64,000 bases of DNA from positions 6,262,001 through 6,326,000 of the forward strand of contig NZ_CP021354.1 of the NCBI RefSeq assembly GCF_003130705.1, given 5' to 3'. This DNA comes from Rhodococcus oxybenzonivorans. Lineage in GTDB: Bacteria; Actinomycetota; Actinomycetes; Mycobacteriales; Mycobacteriaceae. Shown one piece after another: positions 1-8,396 of the stretch (its first letter is position 1; each line of letters opens with the position of its first letter). Position numbers and translations under genes: made by a program. The notes under the pieces are model-generated. The model saw only the letters and a list, made by a program, of their open reading frames with translations. It was not told the origin of the DNA and ran no database searches.

Positions 1-625
1 GGTCTCGGATAGGAACCGCGACACCAGTCGTGTTGGGGTAGATGTAACCCGCACACAGGATGTAGCCGTGCTTGCGCACATCGGCCAGCGCGGTTCGCAA
101 CTGACGCTCGGTGTGGATCGTCTTGTCGGTGAACACCTTCAACGGCTCGCGCAGAATCCGCTCCTGTAGTTCGGCCGGCCCGTGCGCGAGCAGAACCAGG
201 CCCGACGACGACGCGTGCAGGGGCATGCGACCGGCGATGCGTGTGTAGTTGACCACGGCACCGGGCGCACTGAGTCGCTCGATGAACAGCACCTCGTCGC
301 CCTCGAGCACTCCCAGCTGTGTGTGTTGTCCGACCACCGAGTGCAGGTCTTCCATGAAAGGCATCGCCGCCTCCCTCAGTCCGAGAGTCGGCGATGCCCG
401 GGAGGCCACCTCCCACAGCCGCACCCCGATCCGCACCCGGCGATTCTCCCGCTCGAGCCAGCCGCACCCGACCAGCTCGTCGATCAACCGCGAGGTGGTG
501 GACAGGTGCAAGCCCGATCTGCGAGCTATCTCCGACACCGTCAGCAGGGAATCATCCGAGTGGAACGATTCCACGATCCGCACCGCCCGGGCCAGAACCG
601 ACTCACCGGTGTGCACACGCGCCAT
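1..625 (-). CDS. IclR-family transcriptional regulator (partial, 3' end outside window)
   Basis: The reverse strand is open from an ATG at 625 to the window edge. The N-terminal part reads as a winged helix-turn-helix (TVSEIARRSGLHLSTTSRLI), followed by the start of an IclR effector domain (GQHTQLGVLEGDEVLFIERL, then SSSGLVLLAHGP). This order is typical of IclR regulators of about 250 residues, so roughly 40-50 residues are missing. It is divergent from the L,D-transpeptidase gene, with 111 bp between the starts. The ligand cannot be read from the sequence. Many family members control aromatic or carboxylate catabolism, but the real target may lie outside the window. Confidence 0.85.
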   Translation of the reverse strand, partial: MARVHTGESVLARAVRIVESFHSDDSLLTVSEIARRSGLHLSTTSRLIDELVGCGWLERENRRVRIGVRLWEVASRASPTLGLREAAMPFMEDLHSVVGQHTQLGVLEGDEVLFIERLSAPGAVVNYTRIAGRMPLHASSSGLVLLAHGPAELQERILREPLKVFTDKTIHTERQLRTALADVRKHGYILCAGYIYPNTTGVAVPIRD

Positions 626-736
626 GTCACCAGTGTGCACCGAGAAGAATCCCGCGGAGGAAACTGCACCACGCCCGGCAGAGCGGCGAGATAGGTTTAG
701 TCTGCACAACCCACACGGATCGAGGGGGCCGCCGTC

Positions 737-1960
737 ATGCGCAATCACCGTTCCCACTGTCTGGCCGCACTTCTGACTCTGGTGCTGTGCACCGCGTTTC
801 TCACCGCCTGTGGCTCCACCTCCGCACCGTCCGCGCCCACCAGTGCGCAACCGTCGGCAGGGCCGCAGATCACCGTGGTCCCGGCCGACGGGGTGGCGGC
901 GGTGAAACCGCTCGATCCGGTGTCGGTAGACGCCACGGGTGGCACTCTCGAGTCGGTCAGGATGACCAACGACGAGGGCCGGGTCATCGACGGCATCTTC
1001 ACCCCGGACCGCGTGTCATGGAAGCCGGGCGTACCCCTCGGCTACGGCAAGACCTACACCCTGGTGATCACCGCGGTCGGCGATGACGGCGCCCGTAGCG
1101 ATCGAACGAGCACATTCACCACCGTGCGGCCCGGCAACCAGACCAAACCCTCGTTCCTGACGACCGGTGGCAACCTCCTCACCGACGGCGGCACCTTCGG
1201 CGTCGGCATCGTGATCGTCACCCATTTCGACGAGCCGATCACCGACCGCGCAGCCGCCGAACGGGCACTGAGCGTCGAAACGACGCCGCCGGTGTCGGGC
1301 TCCTGGTATTGGGCCGACGATCAGAATGTGCACTGGCGCCCGCAGAACTATTACGAACCCGGCACGAAAGTCACCGTCCGCGCGAATGTCTACGGAAAAC
1401 CTCTCGGCGAGGGTCTGTTCGGTCAGGAGGACGCGACCACCTCCTTCACCATCGGAGACGCCCACATTTCCGTGGCCGACGACACCACCAAACAGATCAC
1501 CGTCAGCGATAACGGCGAGGTGGTCCGCACCATGCCGACGTCGATGGGCATGGGCGGAAGTGAAGTCGTCGGCGGCCAGACCCTGACGTTCTGGACCCAG
1601 CCGGGCATCTACACCGTGATCGACAAGGCCAACCCCGTGGTGATGGATTCCTCCACCTATGGGCTGCCGGTGAACTCCCGCCTCGGCTACAAGGAGTCGA
1701 TCAACTTCGCAACCCGGATCAGCACCGACGGCATCTACCTCCACGAACTCGCGGACACCATCTGGGCTCAGGGCAACACCAACGTCTCGCACGGATGCCT
1801 GAACCTCAGCCCCGAGAACGCCCGCTGGTTCTACGACTTCTCCCGCCCCGGCGACATCGTCGAGGTGCGCAACACCGGCGGCGCCCCCCTGGAGCAATGG
1901 CAGAACGGTGACTGGAGCGTGCCCTGGGATCAGTGGCTGGCGGGCAGCGCGCTGCGCTGA
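737..1960 (+). CDS. L,D-transpeptidase lipoprotein (Ldt, YkuD domain)
   Basis: This 407-residue exported protein has a hydrophobic signal ending in a lipobox (LTAC), so it is probably lipid-anchored outside the membrane. Immunoglobulin-like domains follow, then a C-terminal YkuD catalytic domain carrying the SHGCLNLS motif with the nucleophilic Cys, and an upstream His in the YLHELADT region. The architecture matches mycobacterial LdtMt2-type enzymes, which make 3-3 cross-links in peptidoglycan and are inhibited by carbapenems. The ATG at 737 has a GAGGGGG ribosome site about 10 bases upstream. The gene is intact and monocistronic. Family assignment is firm; which Ldt paralogue it is remains unclear. 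Confidence 0.92.
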   Translation: MRNHRSHCLAALLTLVLCTAFLTACGSTSAPSAPTSAQPSAGPQITVVPADGVAAVKPLDPVSVDATGGTLESVRMTNDEGRVIDGIFTPDRVSWKPGVPLGYGKTYTLVITAVGDDGARSDRTSTFTTVRPGNQTKPSFLTTGGNLLTDGGTFGVGIVIVTHFDEPITDRAAAERALSVETTPPVSGSWYWADDQNVHWRPQNYYEPGTKVTVRANVYGKPLGEGLFGQEDATTSFTIGDAHISVADDTTKQITVSDNGEVVRTMPTSMGMGGSEVVGGQTLTFWTQPGIYTVIDKANPVVMDSSTYGLPVNSRLGYKESINFATRISTDGIYLHELADTIWAQGNTNVSHGCLNLSPENARWFYDFSRPGDIVEVRNTGGAPLEQWQNGDWSVPWDQWLAGSALR

Positions 1961-2358
1961 CGCTTCGACGTGGCAGTTCGTGCAGCGCCGCCGGCCGCCG
2001 GCGCCTCAGTCGCCGTTTTCGTGCTTTCCGGAGTCGTGTCGCCTGCCGTGCCGGGCTCCGCCGGTGCCTCAGTTTTTCCTTGGCCGGGCTTGAGTTGGTG
2101 CAATAACAGGGCGGTACCGCCGGCCGCGGCAACGAGAGGCCACTCCACCACGCCGGTCAGCGCGACCGCCCCCATCGTCACGACGGCTGCTGGAGTGGAA
2201 TGGCTGCCTCGACGAGCGCCCTCGACTGCCCCCTCCCCGACCCCCTTGACAGTGCCGACGACGCTACCGATCGCGGCACCACCGATCGCACCGAGAGTGG
2301 CCGTTGCAGCGTCACCGGCTCCGGAGACCACCCGAACGGTGCTGTGAACGATATTCAT
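1930..2358 (-). CDS. Small glycine/alanine-rich membrane-associated hypothetical protein
   Basis: A 142-residue protein. Its first half has glycine-zipper-like hydrophobic stretches (GAIGGAAIGSVVGTVKGVGEG; VVEWPLVAAAGGTALLL), which suggests membrane insertion. The second half is a polar Pro/Thr/Glu-rich tail. I prefer the ATG at 2358, preceded by GGTGA at good spacing, over the TTG at 2382, whose putative ribosome site abuts it. The 3' end overlaps the convergent transpeptidase gene by about 30 bases. No function is recognised. Similar glycine-rich stretches occur beside cation P-type ATPases in related actinomycetes, but no ATPase is present here. Confidence 0.55.
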   Translation of the reverse strand: MNIVHSTVRVVSGAGDAATATLGAIGGAAIGSVVGTVKGVGEGAVEGARRGSHSTPAAVVTMGAVALTGVVEWPLVAAAGGTALLLHQLKPGQGKTEAPAEPGTAGDTTPESTKTATEAPAAGGAARTATSKRQRSALPASH

Positions 2359-2470
2359 GACATTCACCAAGTTTCGCGACAATCCTCATGTCGCTGATCG
2401 ATCCGAATGGGACGTCCCCTGAGTACCCCGCTCCTGTTTCGGTGAACATGCTGACCGGCAGAAAGATGAC

Positions 2471-3030
2471 TCACTTCCGGATGTCAGGCGGTGATGACTT
2501 CGCGGGGAGAGCGCCGCGGCGGATGTCGCCAGGCGCGGGAAGCGGTGCCGGGTCGCGGATGCGTTGGGCGGAGTCCAGCAACCAAGGGATGCTGGTCACC
2601 ATCACACCGGGCGTATATAGCAATCGGCCCTCGAGGCGTAGTGCGCTCTGATTGTGCAGAAGGTTTTCCCACCAGTGCCCGACGTATTCGGGAATGTAAA
2701 TGGTGATCACCTTCCGGGGGTTGCGGTTGGCGACGTCGTAGGATCCGCCGCCGCTGGGGTACGCGAAGACCACCTGCCGGTAGGAGAGCACAAACACCGC
2801 GAGGAGCACCACCACCGCTGCACCCAGGTACGGCGTGAGGTAGAGGTACGCAAGCCCACCGAGCGACAGGATCAGCAGAATTTCCTGGGTCGCATACGCC
2901 ACGGACGACAGTGGGTCGGACGCGAAGATCGGCAGCGCTAGCGCTTGGACAGCGACTGCTCGCCGAGGCGTTCGCTGCGCAGCGCACGGCCGAGGACCAG
3001 CCGACGGGCCGCGTGTACAGCTTTGGACAC
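2471..3030 (-). pseudogene. APC-family amino acid permease, frameshifted and internally deleted
   Basis: A GTG at 3030 opens a frame reading VSKAVHAARRLVLG and SERLGEQSLSKR, then hits a stop. One missing C near 2939 shifts into the frame LPIFASDPLSSVAYATQEILL, which continues through two membrane segments to PSGGGSYDVA. There, near 2727, it jumps directly to a C-terminal segment (NPRKVITIYIPEYVGHWWENLL, ending near the stop). The intact family has 600-700 residues; about two thirds is deleted. This is therefore a remnant of a permease related to mycobacterial Rv2690c-type APC transporters, with at least one frameshift and one large internal deletion. Confidence 0.8.
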
Positions 3031-3129
3031 TGCCGAAGCGTTCGTCCTCGGCACACGGTTTCGGCGGCGGAGACGCGACATAGGGCAATAAACGGCGTCC
3101 CGGCGGCTTCGTGCGTTGTCGCTGCTCTT

Positions 3130-3582
3130 TTAGCCGAGTGGCTCGATCCGGAAGACGGCGCACTGGGGCGCGGCGGCTTCGAACGCTTCCGGCGACGCAT
3201 TCTCGACCGTTCCGGCCTTCAAGAACATCGAGACGCCATGAGGCATTCTGGCCGGAAATTCTCGCAGGATCGGTCCCCGCTCGGACACCGGCAGGGCCAC
3301 GAGCCGCACCTGCTCGCTGTGACGGCCGCGGGTCAACGTTCCACGGCCTGCCGCCTCCGCATTTCTTGCCCAATCCGATCGGGCATATCCGGCGACCACG
3401 TACCTCGAGCCGTCTACCTCGTACGGTGACACCGGCGTCGACCGCGGCTTACCGCTCTTTCGCCCGGGAACGGTGAGCGTCGGCATCGGCATGGCGATCC
3501 CCAGGTGATGCAGACCGATGATCACCTTGTTGACCCACGGCAGGTACCACGGGGGCTTCACGGTGTCGGGCGAGTGTTCCAT
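3130..3582 (-). CDS. Nitroreductase-family deazaflavin (F420)-dependent oxidoreductase, Ddn-like
   Basis: A 150-residue protein of the DUF385/Ddn family, split-barrel proteins that use coenzyme F420 in actinobacteria. Visible family features are the N-terminal helix (WVNKVIIGLHHLGIAMPMPTLTVPGRKSGKPRSTPV), the VVAGYARSDWARNAEAAG strand-turn and a PEAFEAAAPQCAVFRIE tail. The ATG at 3582 has GGAGG nine bases upstream; the longer open frame beyond it lacks family similarity. It is divergent from the small gene at 3743. Members reduce quinones, nitroimidazoles or other unsaturated substrates; the substrate here is unknown. Confidence 0.85.
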   Translation of the reverse strand: MEHSPDTVKPPWYLPWVNKVIIGLHHLGIAMPMPTLTVPGRKSGKPRSTPVSPYEVDGSRYVVAGYARSDWARNAEAAGRGTLTRGRHSEQVRLVALPVSERGPILREFPARMPHGVSMFLKAGTVENASPEAFEAAAPQCAVFRIEPLG

Positions 3583-3742
3583 GTCGTTCGGCCTCCACTG
3601 ATGGTGTATCGCGTGGGCAGAAAAGAAAACTGGACGGTTTGGTACTCGCAAGTAGTGCAAGATCAATCGTAACCTGCACGGCGCAATGCAATTCCCGGCG
3701 AGGTCGTGTGCTCCACAGCGACCAATAGCGAAGGAAGCTTTC

Positions 3743-4042
3743 ATGGGCGTGCGCGACACAGTCAATGGTGCACTCGCAGTAACGCGCCTCGCATTCGACG
3801 CAGCCGCTGCCGTCGCATCCGTTGTCGTTGCCATTCCCATCGCGTTCGCCATCGGCGAGGCCACCACCATGGCGCGGGCCGTCCGCGGTGACATCACCCC
3901 CGCCCCGGCCGATCGGTCGGCCGACGGCAGTGCACGTTTGCACAGCGCATCGGACATCGGCCCCGCTCCACTCGTCCTCCGAGGCGGCGCCTACCGCGAG
4001 AACCGACCGGCACGCGCCCTCTCCGTTCGGCGAGACAGCTGA
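3743..4042 (+). CDS. Small hypothetical protein with one hydrophobic segment
   Basis: A 99-residue product whose first 45 residues contain a hydrophobic helix ([24 protein letters not shown]) that could span the membrane. The remainder is polar and disordered, with many Arg, Ala and Pro residues. The ATG at 3743 follows GAAGGAAG at good spacing, the main support for a real gene. It lies divergent to the Ddn-like gene and about 100 bases upstream of the SDR gene. No function is recognised, and the C-terminal half may be out of its ancestral frame. Confidence 0.45.
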   Translation: MGVRDTVNGALAVTRLAFDAAAAVASVVVAIPIAFAIGEATTMARAVRGDITPAPADRSADGSARLHSASDIGPAPLVLRGGAYRENRPARALSVRRDS

Positions 4043-4148
4043 CTCGTCGTCACTCCTTCGCGCGCTACGGCGTGCAACCCTTGAGTGCCCACAATCGACA
4101 GTGCTTGCCTTCTCTGTGAGGACGATCACTATCGAGAGGAGCTCAGGG

Positions 4149-4928
4149 ATGAGTATCGAAGGCAAAGTCGCTCTGGTCACAGGAGCAGGGCAGGGTATCG
4201 GGCGGGCAATCGCGTTGCGTTTAGCAGCGGACGGCGCAGACATCGCACTCGTCGATGTCAACGGCGACCGTCTGCACGCGGTGGCCGATGAGATCCGCGC
4301 CGTGGGTTCGAAGGCGATATCCGTAGTTGCCGATGTGACCGACCGAAGCCAAGTCCAGTCCGCTGTCGATCAGGCCGAGCACGAATTGGACGGCTTCGAC
4401 ATCATCGTCAACAATGCGGGAATCGCGCAGGTGAATCCCCTCGCAGACGTGCAGCCCGAGGAAGTGTCGCGAATTCTGGCGGTCAACGTCGAGGGCGTGT
4501 TGTGGGGTATTCAGGTCGCGGCAGCCAAGTTTCGGGCGCGGGGGCATGGCGGCAAGATCATCAACGCATCGTCGATCGCCGGTCATGAGGGCTTCGCGAT
4601 GCTCGGCGTCTACTCGGCGACGAAGTTCGCGGTCCGCGGGCTGACGCAGGCGGCGGCCAAGGAGTATGCGGCCGACGGCATCACCGTCAACGCGTACTGT
4701 CCCGGTGTCGTCGGTACCGACATGTGGGTCACCATCGACGAGCGGTTCGCGGCCCTCACCGGCGCTCCGAAGGGTGCGACGTTCGAGAAGTTCGTCGGCG
4801 GTATCGCTCTCGGGCGTGCCCAGACGCCTGAGGACGTCGCGGCCTACGTCTCCTATCTGGCGGGGCCTGATTCGGACTACATGACCGGGCAGGCGGGCCT
4901 GATCGACGGCGGGCTGGTGTACCGCTAG
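4149..4928 (+). CDS. Short-chain dehydrogenase/reductase, acetoin/diacetyl reductase-like
   Basis: A 259-residue classical SDR. The Rossmann motif is [12 protein letters not shown] follows, and the catalytic Ser/Tyr/Lys are in [11 protein letters not shown]...YSATKFAV. The segments [33 protein letters not shown] and [10 protein letters not shown] are characteristic of acetoin (diacetyl) reductases/2,3-butanediol dehydrogenases, which interconvert diacetyl, acetoin and butanediol with NAD(H). The ATG at 4149 follows GAGGAGCTCAGGG, a strong ribosome site; the longer upstream frame is not supported. Downstream lies the left half of a palindromic repeat, now interrupted by an IS element. SDR membership is certain; the precise substrate is an inference. 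Confidence 0.85.
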   Translation: MSIEGKVALVTGAGQGIGRAIALRLAADGADIALVDVNGDRLHAVADEIRAVGSKAISVVADVTDRSQVQSAVDQAEHELDGFDIIVNNAGIAQVNPLADVQPEEVSRILAVNVEGVLWGIQVAAAKFRARGHGGKIINASSIAGHEGFAMLGVYSATKFAVRGLTQAAAKEYAADGITVNAYCPGVVGTDMWVTIDERFAALTGAPKGATFEKFVGGIALGRAQTPEDVAAYVSYLAGPDSDYMTGQAGLIDGGLVYR

Positions 4929-4955
4929 ACCACCACCCCTGTGAGTACTTATTAA

Positions 4956-5821
4956 GAGGTTGTCTCATGTGGGGAGTTTCTTGAAGCAAGTGAGCGCGGC
5001 CGCGAGATGGAGGAATCCGGCAAAGTGCTCGGCGCGGCGTTCATAGCGGATGGTCAGGCGTCGGTAGCCGGTGAGCCAGGCGATGGTGCGTTCGATCTTC
5101 CACCGGTACCGGCCCAGCCGGTCGTTCCTCTCGATTCCGCGACGAGCGATGCGCGGGACAATGCCCTCTTCGCGCAGCCACCGGCGGTGCTTGTCGTAGT
5201 CGTAGCCCTTATCGGCGCGAAGCTTTCCGGGTTTGCGACGGCGCGGCCCACGTCGGGACTTCACCGCCGGGATCGCGCTGACCATCGGTTGCAGCAAGGT
5301 GCTGTCGTGGGTGTTCGCCGCGGACACATCGACGACCAGCGGGATTCCATTCGACTCGGACAGGACGTGGATCTTCGACCCCTTCTTGCCGCGATCGACC
5401 GGACTCGGCCCGGTCAGCGATCCCCTTTTTTCGCCCGCACGCTCGCGGCGTCCAGGATCGCTGCCGTCCAGTCGAGTTCACCGGCGCTACCGAGCCGGTC
5501 GAGCACCTCACGGTGCAGTCTCTCGAACACCCCTGCCGCCGCCCAGACGGTAAATCTTCGGTGCGCGGTAGGAACTGTGACCCCGAACGAGGGCGGCAGA
5601 TGCCGCCACGCACATCCACTGGTCAGCACGTACACGATCGCGGTGAACACCGCCCGATCATCCACCGGCGCACTGCCACCTCCCTGCGGCCGTGCGGCGA
5701 ATCGCGGAATCAACGGTTCGACGATCTCCCACAACGCATCCGGCACCAACCGCAGTGACAACCCATCTAACACGCGTCACATTATGCCCCACACGCCACT
5801 TCATCCACATGAGACACGCTC
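4956..5821. mobile_element. Complete IS5-family insertion sequence (IS427-like group) with TAA target duplication
   Basis: An 866-bp element. Its ends are imperfect inverted repeats: the left end begins GAGGTTGTCTCATGTGG and the reverse complement of the right end begins GAGCGTGTCTCATGTGG. It is flanked by TAA at 4953-4955 and 5822-5824, which fits a 3-bp target duplication. It carries one transposase gene on the minus strand in two overlapping frames, as is usual in IS427-like IS5 elements. The insertion lies in a palindromic intergenic repeat whose left arm is at 4941-4955 and whose decayed right arm appears to follow 5825. It looks intact and potentially mobile. Confidence 0.88.
4965..5773 (-). 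CDS. IS5-family DDE transposase, two frames joined by probable -1 frameshift
   Basis: The upstream frame (5414-5773, 119 residues) carries the N-terminal domain (ALWEIVEPLIP, GCAWRHLPPSFG) and the first catalytic Asp region (TAAILDAASVRAKKG). It stops just after an A6G run (T run at 5426-5431). The downstream frame runs to 4965 and supplies AANTHDSTLLQPM with the second Asp and RYRWKIERTIAWL with the catalytic Glu. Slippage by one base on AAAAAAG would give a fusion of about 270 residues, the usual size. Reading it as programmed frameshifting rather than mutation rests on the slippery run and the known habit of this IS group. Confidence 0.82.
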
Positions 5822-5874
5822 TAAGTTAGCTACGGTTGGGAAGCCGCCAAGATTGGCCGCTGCCATCGGCCCCA

Positions 5875-6387
5875 TCACAGGATGATGCTGAGCTTGCCGT
5901 GCTCGTACAACGTCTCGTGGTCGAGCACCACGACCCGTCTCCGGATTCGGAACGACTCGCCCTGAGGGACGAGTTCGAACCGATATTTTCCGACGTAGGC
6001 GTCAGAGCGCCCGTGCCCGAAGCGGTATGCGATGACATGTGCCGCCACCTCAAGGTAGCTGCCCTGATCAGCCAGGATTTCCACGTTGCTGATCATGCGA
6101 TTCGTTCGCGACCGAGGGTTCTCGCACCACACCTCACCATTGAGGATTTGCTCGATCCGCTGGCGAAGCCGGGCAGCATCGTCGTCGATGAGCCCGAGCG
6201 CGCCGGCCGACTCGTCGCGGACGTCGGTAGCCGGCACCATGTAGCGGATGTCGTCGGTCAGCATCTCGTCGTACCACTCGATCAGACGCCACTCGTCGAG
6301 CAGCCGAGCCTCACGGAAAATGAACTGGCTCACCCGGTGCCACAGCCCCACCTGGGCTGCATCGTCGACTGTCAGTACGCTGGTCAT
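5875..6387 (-). CDS. Aromatic-ring-hydroxylating dioxygenase, beta subunit
   Basis: A 170-residue protein of the small-subunit family (cone-shaped NTF2-like fold). Typical segments include FIFREARLLDEWRLIEWYDEMLTDDIRYMVP, ENPRSRTNRMISNVEI and a C-terminal FRIRRRVVVLDHE. The start codon overlaps the stop of the alpha subunit (TAATG), so the two are translationally coupled and should assemble as an alpha3beta3 oxygenase. The beta subunit is mainly structural. No ferredoxin or reductase gene is adjacent, so electron-transfer partners must be encoded elsewhere. The substrate cannot be assigned. Confidence 0.92.
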   Translation of the reverse strand: MTSVLTVDDAAQVGLWHRVSQFIFREARLLDEWRLIEWYDEMLTDDIRYMVPATDVRDESAGALGLIDDDAARLRQRIEQILNGEVWCENPRSRTNRMISNVEILADQGSYLEVAAHVIAYRFGHGRSDAYVGKYRFELVPQGESFRIRRRVVVLDHETLYEHGKLSIIL

Positions 6388-7703
6388 TATTTTTCTGCCC
6401 CTTGCAACTCGGCCTGGTGAGCGACCTCAAAGTGACCGTCGCCGCCGTGCATCATCCGGTCCCACTGCCGCCAGAATTCGCGGGCAGGAAGCTCGTCGGT
6501 CGTCTCGGGGATCTCCTTGTTCATACCGCGTGACAGATCCGAGTAGCGCACCGTGCGGTTGAGATAACCTCGCTGGCACGACTCGACGATCTCGATGTCG
6601 TCGGGAGTCGCGAAGCCAGCGGGACCGAGAAACGTGAGGTAGAAACTCTTGCGGAGTTCCCGGATCTCCGGATCTTCGTCCTTGGGGGCCAGCGCAACCG
6701 AGGTGATCGACATCCGGTCGGCGCCGATCGGGTCAATCTTGCGAATCGTGATCGCCTGCCCATCGATAATCATCAAGTTGGGGAAGATCAGCAACGCGCG
6801 ATTGGTGCTGGTGATCCGTTCGGCGTGTTCGGCGCCGAACCGGTCGACGAAACGTGCGGCGGTCGCCTCGATTTTCGGCCGGACCTCGGGACCGAACATC
6901 GGCGTCCAGTAGGCGAGCGGGCGGGCTGCGGCCGGCGGCAGCTCGTTGGCTCCATGACCCAGGCCGAGGGCGCGGCCGAAGCCACCTCGTCGTCGTGGTG
7001 CCTCCCCCCCGAGCGACTGCATGTAGCCGACGTAGCGCTTGTGCAGTGCACGGAAGTGGTAGATGTCGACGCTGTTCTCCATCATAAGCTTCCAGTTAGC
7101 TCGAGCCCCGTGCAGTTGCGCGCCTTGGATCACCTCCATTCCGACCTCGGACTGGTCATCGATCAGATCGAGGTACTCCGTGGCTCCCGCCAGGTACTCG
7201 GTCAAGGTGCGCGGCTGCTCCGGATCGAAGGTGAGGAAGACAAAACCGCGGTAACTGCCACTACGGTGCTGCGCCAGGCCGAAGTCCGCCTTCCGAAAGT
7301 CCGGCCCGTACCCATCCGGCATCGGGACCCCGACCAGGTCGCCCTGGTTGGAGAACGTCCAGTCGTGATAAGGGCACCGGAACGATTTGGCCTGCCCGGC
7401 CGGCTGCGAACAGACCAGAGCCCCGCGGTGAGTGCAGGCGTTGGCAAACACCCGGATCACCCCATCGGACCCGCGCGCCATGACCACCGGGCGCCCGCCG
7501 ACGTCGCGTGACACGTAGGAACCCGGCTCGGGTACCTCCGATTCGTGCCCGACGTACAACCAGCAGCGATCGAAGATCCTGGCCATCTCCCGGGCGGCCA
7601 GGTCGTCGTCGGTGTAGGCGCGGTGATCCACCCGGAACGAGAGGCGGTCGAAATCATCGAATACGATTGGGTCATCCACCGGCCGCTGCAGTTCGATCGT
7701 CAC
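6387..7703 (-). CDS. Aromatic-ring-hydroxylating dioxygenase, alpha subunit (Rieske oxygenase)
   Basis: A 438-residue catalytic subunit. The N-terminal Rieske [2Fe-2S] site is CTHRGALVC...FRCPYHDW (Cys-X-His and Cys-X2-His), near residues 85-110. The mononuclear iron site is in NSVDIYHFRALHKRYV, which supplies the bridging Asp and two His; the third acidic ligand lies in the C-terminal part. Such enzymes add O2 to aromatic rings to give cis-dihydrodiols or to hydroxylate aromatic acids. The start is a GTG at 7703 with GAGG a few bases upstream. Two near-identical direct repeats about 100 bp upstream are likely regulatory. Family certain; substrate unknown. Confidence 0.93.
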   Translation of the reverse strand: MTIELQRPVDDPIVFDDFDRLSFRVDHRAYTDDDLAAREMARIFDRCWLYVGHESEVPEPGSYVSRDVGGRPVVMARGSDGVIRVFANACTHRGALVCSQPAGQAKSFRCPYHDWTFSNQGDLVGVPMPDGYGPDFRKADFGLAQHRSGSYRGFVFLTFDPEQPRTLTEYLAGATEYLDLIDDQSEVGMEVIQGAQLHGARANWKLMMENSVDIYHFRALHKRYVGYMQSLGGEAPRRRGGFGRALGLGHGANELPPAAARPLAYWTPMFGPEVRPKIEATAARFVDRFGAEHAERITSTNRALLIFPNLMIIDGQAITIRKIDPIGADRMSITSVALAPKDEDPEIRELRKSFYLTFLGPAGFATPDDIEIVESCQRGYLNRTVRYSDLSRGMNKEIPETTDELPAREFWRQWDRMMHGGDGHFEVAHQAELQGAEK

Positions 7704-7805
7704 TGCTCCCTCTTTTCTTTCTCTTGGAGCGTTCCCGCTTCCGTTGACACCTTCAATGTATTTGAGGGTTTCACACCGGCCAACGACGGAACTCGATTAA
7801 TTGCA

Positions 7806-7856
7806 TTCATGAAACTCCCCTGAACCAATTGTCTTTCATGAAATTCCCCTGAACCG
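7806..7856. promoter_or_regulatory. Direct-repeat operator candidate upstream of the dioxygenase genes
   Basis: Two 22-bp copies, 7806-7827 and 7835-7856, start 29 bp apart and differ at two positions. Each begins with the palindrome TTCATGAA and continues CTCCCCTGAACC or TTCCCCTGAACC. They sit about 100 bp upstream of the dioxygenase alpha start, a usual place for an activator or repressor site. No regulator gene is adjacent, so the binding protein is unknown. Confidence 0.5.
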
Positions 7857-8396
7857 ATGGTGATAGTCGAGAGGCTATGATTAGGTGTTGTTGTTTCGCA
7901 ACCCTGATCCACGCGACCTCGACCGCGATACCTCAGCCGTTGTGGTCAATCGCTATCCAACGATTGCCCGATTGAACATTCCAACTCAGATGACGAGTCG
8001 GACCGCCACTGTCGGCGGTGGCTATCGACGGACAAGACACCGAGGAAGGCGAGGTGGCTATCGCGTGCAAATGCATATTCGGGGCGAACCATCGCCTCGC
8101 CGGCTAAGGCCCGCTGCAATGGATACGAACGGATCCAGGTGGCAGTGATGCTGGGTACCAACCAACTCGGTCGGGTGCGGAATCTCCGCACCCGACCGAC
8201 GAAATATGGCGATGAGAAGCGCGCCGTGATCTTGACCACGTGCGGATGGACATTCACTGTAACCACGCAGCGTGGACTCAATCCTGGGTCAAAGGTGACG
8301 CGCACAGTGGTACCGACCTAGGTCGCGGTGATTTAACCTTCAGGTTTCGAGTAACCATCACCACGTCTGCCACCTACCAGACAGGACCCGTAATCC
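7857..8396. other. Intergenic stretch, no convincing gene
   Basis: Between the repeats upstream of the dioxygenase and the MFS gene there are several short open frames on both strands (for example 7885-8148 plus and 7946-8305 minus). None shows a recognisable domain or a good ribosome site. I treat this as a divergent promoter region that may contain decayed sequence. Confidence 0.5.

Noticed and set aside
1016..1897. 293-residue minus-strand frame opposite the L,D-transpeptidase
   Set aside because: No family features; the plus strand has signal peptide and YkuD motif.
5414..5430. Transposase read as frameshift-inactivated
   Set aside because: The A6G slippery run and intact DDE residues fit programmed frameshifting known for this IS group.
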